Assembly: GCA_025352845.1 (NCBI GenBank)
Contig: JANXSC010000559.1
Location: 1 to 6,749 of the forward strand
Origin: Opitutaceae bacterium
GTDB lineage: Bacteria; Verrucomicrobiota; Verrucomicrobiia; Opitutales; Opitutaceae
Direction: 5' to 3'
DNA: 6,749 nt
The translations under genes and the position numbers were made by a program. The notes under the pieces were generated by a model, which was given only the letters and a program-made list of their open reading frames with translations, did not search any database and had not been told where the DNA came from. Below, piece after piece: positions 1 through 6,700 of the stretch (its first letter is position 1; the number at the start of each line of letters is the position of its first letter).

Positions 1-1030
1 CCTCGGCGGCGTGCGCCGAGAACTGACCGACACCATCGGCTACTCCAACCAGGGCGCCCGCGTGCGCACCACGCTCCAACAACAGCTCGACGATCCAGTC
101 GGCTCCGCGCTGAAAGACTTCAACCATCCCAACAAGAACGAGGGAGACTACGGCAAGAATTTTCCCAGCGTGCATGCGTATTATGACATCACGTCCAACC
201 TCAAGGCGCGTGGCTCGTGGACCACTGGCTTCGCGCGTCCGAGTCTGGCCAATGCGGTGACGGGCGTCGGCGGCATCAATCTGCCGGGCACGAATAACAA
301 CTACCCCAATGGGGTGCTCACGTTTGGCAATCCGGCGCTGAAGCCGACGCAGGCGAAAAACTGGGACTTCTCGCTGGAGTTCTACTTCGAGCCCTCAGGT
401 TCCTTTTCGGTGGGCTGGTTTCACAAGCGGATTGATGACTACATCGTGAGCGGCAAGGAAATTGGCATCGTCGGCACGGGCACGGGCAACGGCTTTGAAG
501 GCCAATACGAGGGCTTCACGATTCTCGCCAATTCCAACGCCGGCACGGCGTTCACCCAAGGCGTGGAGTTCAGCTACCAGCAGCAGTTCCGCTTTCTCCC
601 CGGACTGCTCAAGGGTCTCCGCTTCAATGGCAACTTGACCCAGATTACCGCCCACGGCGACTACGGCATCGCGGGCGCTTACCTCAAGGACAAGTATGTC
701 GCCGGCTTCATCCCGCGGACTGCGAACGCCTCCCTCTCTTGGGACTACAAGAAGTTTGGCGCCTCGATCAGCTACAACTACACCGCCGAAAATGTCCGCG
801 GAACCTACAATATCACCGCACCCTCGCGTAACCAGTTCCTCATGGCCCGCGAACTCGTCAACGCGAGCATGCGCTATCAGCTGCCGCTGCCCTACAATCC
901 CACGCTGGCCGTCGGCATCCAGAATCTCTTCAACGAGCCGCAGAAATACTACCGCGGCATCGCCGACCAGCTCCAGACGTTCCTCATGCAAGGCACGACG
1001 ATCACGATAGGCATCGAAGGCCGCTTCTGA
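1..1030 (+). CDS. TonB-dependent receptor, C-terminal part (5' end outside window)
   Basis: This is the C-terminal 342 residues of an outer-membrane TonB-dependent receptor. The frame is open to the left edge (first full codon at base 2), so the GTG at 11 is not a real start. What is visible is beta-barrel only: alternating aromatic/polar strands, a 'GNPALKPTQAKNWDFSLEFYF' type strand-loop-strand (residues ~106-126) typical of these barrels, 'GVEFSYQQQFRFLPGLLKGL', and a final 'GIQNLFNEPQKYY' followed by the terminal strand 'TTITIGIEGRF'. The C-terminal Phe fits the beta-signal recognised by the BAM assembly machinery. The family imports large or scarce ligands (siderophores, glycans, cobalamin, oligomers) using proton-motive force through TonB-ExbBD. 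Plug and ligand determinants are outside the window, so the substrate is unknown. The end of the barrel closely resembles receptors typical of Opitutaceae. The gene ends in TGA and is followed 18 bases later by a strong terminator, so it closes its own transcription unit. Confidence 0.93.
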   Translation, partial: LGGVRRELTDTIGYSNQGARVRTTLQQQLDDPVGSALKDFNHPNKNEGDYGKNFPSVHAYYDITSNLKARGSWTTGFARPSLANAVTGVGGINLPGTNNNYPNGVLTFGNPALKPTQAKNWDFSLEFYFEPSGSFSVGWFHKRIDDYIVSGKEIGIVGTGTGNGFEGQYEGFTILANSNAGTAFTQGVEFSYQQQFRFLPGLLKGLRFNGNLTQITAHGDYGIAGAYLKDKYVAGFIPRTANASLSWDYKKFGASISYNYTAENVRGTYNITAPSRNQFLMARELVNASMRYQLPLPYNPTLAVGIQNLFNEPQKYYRGIADQLQTFLMQGTTITIGIEGRF

Positions 1031-1037
1031 TCTGAAT

Positions 1038-1055
1038 CCACCCTATCGGGGGTGG
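1038..1055 (+). promoter_or_regulatory. Short hairpin competing with the terminator
   Basis: CCACCC at 1038-1043 pairs perfectly with GGGTGG at 1050-1055 around a 6-base loop. The right arm lies inside the left arm of the terminator stem (1049-1061), so the two structures exclude each other. CCACCC recurs in the terminator right arm at 1074-1079. The 6-bp hairpin is much weaker than the 13-bp terminator but would form first during transcription. A regulatory role is inference; the arrangement could also be chance in GC-rich DNA. Confidence 0.35.
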
Positions 1056-1087
1056 CCGAGGCTTGCGCCTTGGCCACCCCTTTTTTT
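1049..1087 (+). terminator. Strong intrinsic (rho-independent) terminator
   Basis: GGGGTGGCC (1049-1057) pairs perfectly with GGCCACCCC (1072-1080). The stem continues inward through a G-T wobble (1058/1071) and AGG/CCT (1059-1061 with 1068-1070), giving about 13 bp around a 6-base loop. Seven Ts (1081-1087) follow directly. This is a textbook terminator for the receptor gene ending at 1030. There is no T-tract on the opposite strand, so it acts on plus-strand transcripts only. It sits only 11 bases before the proposed start of the next gene on the same strand. Confidence 0.93.
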
Positions 1088-1092
1088 ATTTT
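1063..1092 (+). promoter_or_regulatory. Possible leaderless promoter overlapping the terminator
   Basis: TATTTT at 1087-1092 matches 4 of 6 positions of a sigma-70 -10 box. It lies exactly 7 bases before the A of the ATG at 1099, the spacing expected if transcription began at the start codon. TTGCGC at 1063-1068 is a weak -35 candidate (3 of 6) with an 18-base spacer. No Shine-Dalgarno sequence precedes the ATG, which would suit a leaderless mRNA. The match is weak and the T-rich stretch is already explained by the terminator, so this is tentative. Confidence 0.22.
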
Positions 1093-1098
1093 CTGCCC

Positions 1099-2493
1099 AT
1101 GAACCGTTCGGTTTCGTTTCGGGGAATCGTCGCGAGCATGCTGCTCGTGGGCGATGTTGGCGTGGGGTTGCGTGCGGCGGAGCCGATGCCGGCTGCTTGG
1201 CAAGCAGCTGCGCCACGCGACGAGATTCGGCCGAAATTTTCCTTCGCACCGATGGCCGGCAGGTCAGACGAAAAGGGCACACTGATTATCGAAGCCGATG
1301 CCCGCGAGGGCTTGCATGGTTTCTGGACGCGCACGGTGCCGGTGCAGGGTGGGCAGCACTATCGTTTTCACGCGCTGCGCAAGACGACGGGCGTCGAGTC
1401 ACCCCGCCGCAGCGCCGTCGTGCGCGTGCTCTGGCGCAACGATGCGGGCAAGCCCGTGCCGACCGACGAGCCGACGGTGCGCGGCGTGCTGCCGGGCTAC
1501 AGTGCCAACGCCGAGCCAGAGTATCCCGGCGAACTGAACGAGCGCGCCGATGGATGGACGGAAGTGACCGGCACCTATCGCGCTCCGCCCAAAGCCACGC
1601 GCGCTGTGATCGAACTGCACTTGCAGTGGGCGGCGAATGCGCGCGTTGAATGGAGCAGCGCCACGCTGGTCGCGACGAGTCCACCGCCGCCGCGCCTTGT
1701 GCGGCTTGCAGCGGTGCACTTCCGGCCCAAGGGGGGGAAATCCCCGCTCGAAAACTGCCGCGAGTTCGAGCCGCTCGTCGCCGAGGCGGCGCGCCAGCGC
1801 GCCGATCTCGTGGTGCTGCCGGAGACGCTGACGTATTACGCGATGCGGCGCACCTACGCGGATTGCGCGGAGCCCGTGCCGGGGCCCTCGACGGAGTATT
1901 TCGGCGCGCTCGCGAAGCAGCACTCGCTCTACATCGTGGCGGGCTTGCTCGAGCGCGACGGCGCGCTCGTCTACAACGTCGCCGCGCTCATCGGGCCCGA
2001 TGGAAATTTCATCGGCAAATACCGCAAGGTCGCGCTGCCCCGCGGCGAGATCGAGGGCGGTATCCAGCCGGGTCACGAATATCCGGTGTTCGAGACGCGC
2101 TTCGGCAAACTCGGGATGATGGTGTGCTACGACGGCTTTTTCCCCGAGGTCGCGCGCCAGCTTTCCACCCGCGGAGCCGAGATCATCGCGTGGCCGGTCT
2201 GGGGCTGCAACCCGCTGCTCGCGAGCGCGCGCGCCTGTGAGAACCATGTCTTCCTCGTCAGCAGCACCTACGAGGATGTCTCGCGCAACTGGATGCTCAC
2301 CGCCGTCTACGATCGCTCGGGACAGACCGTCGCGCGCGCCGAGACCTGGGGCACCGTCGTCGTCGCCGAAGTCGATCTCGCGAAGCGCACGCTCTGGCCG
2401 AGCCTCGGGGATTTCCGCGCCGAGATCGCGCCGCACCGGCCCGTGTGGGAAAACGAATCGGCCGGGACGCACCATCACGCCGGGGAAAAATGA
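1099..2493 (+). CDS. Exported carbon-nitrogen hydrolase (nitrilase superfamily) with N-terminal beta-sandwich-like domain
   Basis: This 464-residue protein likely hydrolyses a C-N amide or nitrile bond outside the cytoplasm. Residues 1-27 look like a signal peptide: MNRSVSFRG, then a hydrophobic run, then LRAA before EP. The run is interrupted by Asp19, so export is probable, not certain. Residues ~34-195 form a domain rich in alternating beta strands (GFWTRTVPVQGGQHYRFHAL; VELHLQW near its end), resembling a carbohydrate-binding or jelly-roll module. The catalytic domain spans ~199-445 and keeps the superfamily triad: Glu242 in VVLPET, Lys310 in KYRKVALP, and Cys343 in MMVCYDGFFPEVAR. Glu317 or Glu319 may be the usual second glutamate. 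A possible start at 1063 (TTG) lies inside the terminator and is rejected. ATG 1099 is chosen because it gives a complete signal peptide; ATG 1138, preceded by GGGGAA at 1121-1126, is an alternative that would truncate it. The gene overlaps the NamZ-like gene by four bases. The substrate is unknown: free amides, N-carbamoyl compounds and peptide or glycan amides are all possible. Confidence 0.9.
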   Translation: MNRSVSFRGIVASMLLVGDVGVGLRAAEPMPAAWQAAAPRDEIRPKFSFAPMAGRSDEKGTLIIEADAREGLHGFWTRTVPVQGGQHYRFHALRKTTGVESPRRSAVVRVLWRNDAGKPVPTDEPTVRGVLPGYSANAEPEYPGELNERADGWTEVTGTYRAPPKATRAVIELHLQWAANARVEWSSATLVATSPPPPRLVRLAAVHFRPKGGKSPLENCREFEPLVAEAARQRADLVVLPETLTYYAMRRTYADCAEPVPGPSTEYFGALAKQHSLYIVAGLLERDGALVYNVAALIGPDGNFIGKYRKVALPRGEIEGGIQPGHEYPVFETRFGKLGMMVCYDGFFPEVARQLSTRGAEIIAWPVWGCNPLLASARACENHVFLVSSTYEDVSRNWMLTAVYDRSGQTVARAETWGTVVVAEVDLAKRTLWPSLGDFRAEIAPHRPVWENESAGTHHHAGEK

Positions 2494-3704
2494 AGCTCGG
2501 GGTCGACGTCCTGTTTGAGAAACACCCCGGCCTCCTGCGGGACAAGCGCGTCGGCCTGATCACGAACCCCACCGGCGTCACGCGCGACCTCGTGAGCGTC
2601 GTCGAAAAATTTCGCGCGCACCCCGACGTGAAAATCGCCGCGCTCTACGGCCCCGAACACGGCGTGCGCGGCAACGCGCAGGCGGGCGAGTTCGTGGCGT
2701 TTTATCGCGACGAGCATTTTTCGCTACCCGTGTTTTCTCTCTACGGCCAGGCACTGAAACTCCCGACTGCGCCGCTCGCCGACATCGACGCCACGATGCG
2801 CGACTTCGACACGCAGCACGCCGGCAAACAAGTCGAGCGCACCATGCTCGACGGGATCGACGTGCTCGTCTTCGACCTGCAGGATGTCGGCACGCGCGTT
2901 TACACCTACATCGCGACGATGGCCTACGCGATGAGCGCCGCGGCCGCCGCCGGTATCCCATTCGTAGTGCTCGACCGCCCCAACCCGATTAACGGTGTCG
3001 CGATGGAAGGGCCGATCCTCGAATACCCGCGGCACAGTTCGTTCATCGGGGTCTATCCGATTCCACTACGCCACGGCCTGACGACCGGCGAACTCGCGCG
3101 GCTCTTCAACGCGAAATTTCTCCCGCAAAAATGCGATCTCACGGTCGTCCCGATGGAGGGCTGGCGGCGCGGCGATTGGTTCGAGGCCACGCGCCTGCCG
3201 TGGGTCGCTCCCTCGCCCAACATGCCGACGCCCGACACCGCGACGGTTTATCCCGGCCAGGTGCTGCTCGAGGGCACCAATCTCTCCGAGGGCCGCGGCA
3301 CCACGCGGCCCTTCGAGTGGTTCGGCGCTCCGTGGATCGACGGCTTCGTGCTCGCGCGCGAACTGAACGCTCTCGCGCTGCCGGGCGTTCGCTTTCGCGA
3401 GACGTGGTTCGCGCCGACGTTCTCCAAATCCGCCGGCCAGCGCTGCGGCGGCTGCCAGCTTCACGTGACCGACCGCGAAGCGTTCCGCTCCGTCGCAACG
3501 ACGCTCGCCATCCTGCAAACCGTCCGACGTCTCCACGGCGCGAAACTCGAGCTGCACGCCGACTATTTCGACAAGGTCATGGGCACGTCATCCGTGCGCG
3601 AGGCGTTCGAGCGAGGCGTGCCTTCAGAAAAAATCGCCGCGACATGGGAGTGCGGCCTCACCGAATTCGCAGCGTTGCGCGAGCCGCTCCTGTTGTATCG
3701 CTGA
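2490..3704 (+). CDS. namZ: DUF1343 / NamZ-like exo-beta-N-acetylmuramidase family protein
   Basis: This 404-residue protein belongs to the DUF1343 family (Bacillus subtilis YbbC, renamed NamZ; CAZy GH171), whose characterised members remove terminal MurNAc from peptidoglycan fragments. Family motifs appear in order: GLITNPTGV (22-30), LYGPEHGVRGNAQAGE (52-67, with the conserved Glu56, a likely active-site residue), DLQDVGTRVYTY (from 129), DRPNPING (162-169), HGLTTGE (195-201), YPGQVLLEGTNLSEGRGTT (from about 254), and a late FSKSAGQRCGGC segment. Length is near that of the mature family. ATG 2490 is chosen because it gives the usual N-terminal motif LGVDVLFE and an ATGA overlap with the upstream stop, indicating translational coupling. 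GGGGA at 2482-2486 is a weak, close ribosome-binding candidate. The in-frame upstream start at 2445 adds only charged residues. No signal peptide is visible, so the protein appears cytoplasmic, unlike secreted YbbC/NamZ and unlike its operon partner. Family assignment is firm; muramidase activity is inferred because many members are untested. Confidence 0.9.
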   Translation: MKLGVDVLFEKHPGLLRDKRVGLITNPTGVTRDLVSVVEKFRAHPDVKIAALYGPEHGVRGNAQAGEFVAFYRDEHFSLPVFSLYGQALKLPTAPLADIDATMRDFDTQHAGKQVERTMLDGIDVLVFDLQDVGTRVYTYIATMAYAMSAAAAAGIPFVVLDRPNPINGVAMEGPILEYPRHSSFIGVYPIPLRHGLTTGELARLFNAKFLPQKCDLTVVPMEGWRRGDWFEATRLPWVAPSPNMPTPDTATVYPGQVLLEGTNLSEGRGTTRPFEWFGAPWIDGFVLARELNALALPGVRFRETWFAPTFSKSAGQRCGGCQLHVTDREAFRSVATTLAILQTVRRLHGAKLELHADYFDKVMGTSSVREAFERGVPSEKIAATWECGLTEFAALREPLLLYR

Positions 3705-3706
3705 GG

Positions 3707-3729
3707 GCCGCGGGACGAAAACCTGCGGC
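3707..3729. terminator. Hairpin between convergent genes, possible weak terminator
   Basis: GCCGCGGG (3707-3714) pairs with CCTGCGGC (3722-3729) through 8 bp including one G-T wobble, with a 7-base loop ACGAAAA. It fills nearly the whole 28-base gap between the two convergent stop codons (3704 and 3733). Neither strand has a T-tract after the stem, so it is not a canonical intrinsic terminator. It may slow polymerase or protect 3' ends. Read from the minus strand the wobble becomes a C-A mismatch, so it favours the plus-strand transcript. Confidence 0.35.
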
Positions 3730-3732
3730 GGT

Positions 3733-6700
3733 TCAATACGTGCCCTTAAGGCCAAATGTCCACATCGCGGCGATCTCGTTGCGGTCGCGGAGCCGCGCGA
3801 CGAGGGGCGTGCTGGGACCGTAGATTTTCGTGTCATCGGGGGCGGCCTGGACATTGCGCGTCGTCATAAAGAGCGCGAATCGCTTGCTGAGGTGATATTC
3901 GCCCGACACCTCGAGGTTGAGAATCTTGGACTGATACGAGTAGGTGCCCGGCTCGATGCTGCGGCCCGTCACCTGGCCGCCGCGGGAAAGGCCGCGATAA
4001 TTCCAATTTACGCGGAAGTTGAAGCGTTCACGCGTGAGGCTCACGCCCCAGTTGTAGACGCGCGGCACAAAGCCGTTGAAATTCGCCGTGGCGTCGCCGG
4101 TCGCGCGCAGCGCGCTGGCGTTCGCAAACACCTGCACCCCGCGCGCCCAGGGCGGGAGAAACGTGAGCGCCTGCTTGTAGTCGAATTCGAAGCCGGTCAT
4201 CCGCACCGTGCTCTGGATGTTTTGCTGCGTGGCTACATCGTAGGGATCGTAGATCGCCGGATCGAGGCCGTAGAGCGCGAGGAACTCGGGCGTGGCGTTG
4301 AAGACGGTGTTGCCGAAGAAATTCATGAAGTCGCGCCGGAAGGCGCCGATCGAAACCTGGCCGACCCGCTCGAAATAATATTCAAATCGCACCTTCATCG
4401 TCTGCGCGCTCCACGCCTTGATCGCCACATTGTTGACCGAAATGCGGTTGCTGGTGCTGGGGGGACTCTCCGTATCGGGCAGCGTGAGGCCGCCCGCGTA
4501 TTGGTTGTAGTCGGGCCGGCCGACCGAGGTGTAATACGCCGCCCGCGCGATCAGATTTTCGCGGACGTTGTAGCTTGCGTTGACGCTGGGAAACCAGCGC
4601 AGGTATTCCTTCTCGGCGTGCGTGCCGCGGTCGATGAACGTGAGCTGCGAGACGCCCAGCGCGTTGGAGGCGGGGATGATTAACACCGGCTGGACACCTG
4701 GCTGGGCCGGGTTGCCGTCGATGACCCGACCGCTCGTATCGCGCTGAAAATTCCGCGTCGCGTCGGTGAGGGGACCCTCCGCCTGGACGTTGGTTTGTTC
4801 CGCGCGGATGCCGCCGATGAACCGGAGGCGGCGCGCGAAGAACGCGATGTCGCCGCGGAAATAGGCGGACGAAATGGTTTCTTCTGCGCGCTTCGAATTA
4901 CTCACGGTCGAGCGGAAGGCGCCGTTCTCATTGAGATCGAAATAATTGGGGTGCGCCTTGTAGAGATCCCATAACTTGTCGTTGCTGACCCGTTGGACCT
5001 TGGGAAAACCGAAACCGGGCGTGACCTGCGAGTTAATCGGATCGAGCACCACTCCCGCGCCGTCATCGCTGCCCAAGGGATCGAGCGGCGTCGTGGTCGC
5101 GCGTCCATCCGCGCCAACGAACGTAAACGAGGGCGAATAGGTGCGGTTGTCGCGCATGGCATTGCGCAGGTCCACGCCTGCCTTGACGGTGAGTGGCACG
5201 CCGCGCGGATCGAAATCCCGGCTCAGGTTGGCCTGGACACTGCGGCGGAGGTCCGTCGTATTGAGCAGGTCCCCATTGCTGGTCGCGAGCGAGTAGGTGT
5301 TGATATTATACGGATCAACCGGTCGTCCGGCCGTGTCCGTCACCGTGATGTTCCGCGGACGCAGATAGAAAATGTCATCAAATGACACCGTCACCCCGGT
5401 CCGTCGGGCCCGGCTGTTGCCGAAATAACCCTTGTCGATGTCGCTATAGATGTTGGTCGAATGCGAATAGCCCGCCCCGGCGTCCGCCTTCCACACGGGT
5501 CCGTCGTGCCGCCACACCAGCGTGGGCATGTAGGTCGCCCCGGCCTTCTGGCGATATTGGTTGTCGATGCGAATTTCACCGGCGCCGACCGCACCGTGGG
5601 TGTAGGACGTCGTGAAATCGCCCGGCAAGATGCGCGTGGGCGAGAAGGTCAGAAACCGATAGGCAAACGGCTTGTCCGAAAACGCATATTGAAACGCGAA
5701 AGAAAGCCGGTCGTTACGGGAGAGCTTGTAGTCGATCGTCACGCCGGCGGAGGAACGGCGGGACACCTTGCCGCCGGCGCGCAACTGATACTCGGACAAG
5801 TAGGGGCGATCAGAGGTGGTGTCGGGAAACGCGCCCTGCACGCCGGCCGCGCTGGGTATGCTGGTGCCGGCGGTGTTGCCCCGCCAGGTGTTTTGGACGT
5901 AATCCAACGACTGATAGAGCGTGCTGTTGCCGCCGGAAACCGTGAACCCGAAGCGATCATTCACCGGCACAATGTAGGAAAAATCCCAGCCCGGGCGCGC
6001 CTTCCGCATCTTGTCCTTCATCGGGCCCGGCGTCGGCTGGAAATCCCGGGCGTTGTCGCGCATCAGAAAGTAAACGCTCCCGTTGAACACCGGCCGCTTC
6101 CGATCAAATGCGCTGCGCGGCACCATGTTGATCGAGCCCGCGAGCGCCATGCCCGGCGATTCGGGGGTCGGCGACTGCAGCACCTCGATGCGGGCGATGT
6201 TATTGAGCGAGACTTGATCGACTTCGACGCGCCGCGACGTGCTGGAGCCGGCGGCGCTGGCGAGGTCGAAGCCGCCCACCGAAATCGGCACGTTGTTCGG
6301 CGGCGCGCCGTTGAGCATGAAGGTGCGGGCCTCGCCGCCGACGGAGTTGATCGCCATTCCCGGGAGAAACTTGAGAAACTCGCCGACGTTACCGTCGGAG
6401 ACCTGGCCAAATTCGTCGGCGGCGACGACGTTCTTGATGGTGTGCGCGAACCGCTGCTCGTTGATCGCGATCGCGGCACCGTCCATTTCCCGTGAGGTGG
6501 AGACGACGAATTCCTGGAGCTTGACGACCCCGCCGGAGCGGTCGGGCGACGAGCGGCGCTCGGTGGCCTCGAGATTGAAGTCGTGCTGCACGGTGGTGCC
6601 CGCGGGCACCGTCACGCTCTCCGTCTGCACGTCGAGACCCGTGAAAAAGACCCGCACGCGCGCCGGGCCGGCCGGGATGTTGGTCAGGCGGTATTGTCCG

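Noticed and set aside
395..991. 198-residue minus-strand open frame opposite the first receptor
   Set aside because: Antisense shadow; the plus strand encodes clear receptor barrel strands through to the terminal Phe.
1063..1065. TTG as the start of the hydrolase
   Set aside because: It lies in the loop of the intrinsic terminator, and the extra residues (MRLGHPFFYFLP) precede an already complete signal peptide.
2445..2447. Upstream in-frame start for the NamZ-like protein
   Set aside because: It would add 15 charged residues with no family match and a long overlap with the hydrolase. ATG 2490 fits the ATGA coupling and the family N-terminus.
1399..2478. 359-residue minus-strand open frame opposite the hydrolase
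   Set aside because: It has no recognisable motif and an Arg/Ala/Asp-rich composition typical of antisense frames in GC-rich genes. The plus-strand frame has an intact catalytic triad.
3066..3557. 163-residue minus-strand open frame opposite the NamZ-like gene
   Set aside because: Antisense shadow with biased composition; the plus frame has ordered DUF1343 motifs.
3892..4683. 263-residue plus-strand open frame opposite the second receptor
   Set aside because: Antisense shadow of barrel coding sequence, without a family motif or a plausible start context.
5461..6495. 344-residue plus-strand open frame opposite the second receptor
   Set aside because: Low-complexity Arg/Gly/Ala/His-rich translation with no domain. 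The minus frame carries plug and barrel motifs throughout.
6655..6657. GTG as the start of the minus-strand receptor
   Set aside because: The frame continues upstream for 30 more codons to the window edge and encodes the body of a carboxypeptidase-regulatory-like domain, so the real start is outside the window.
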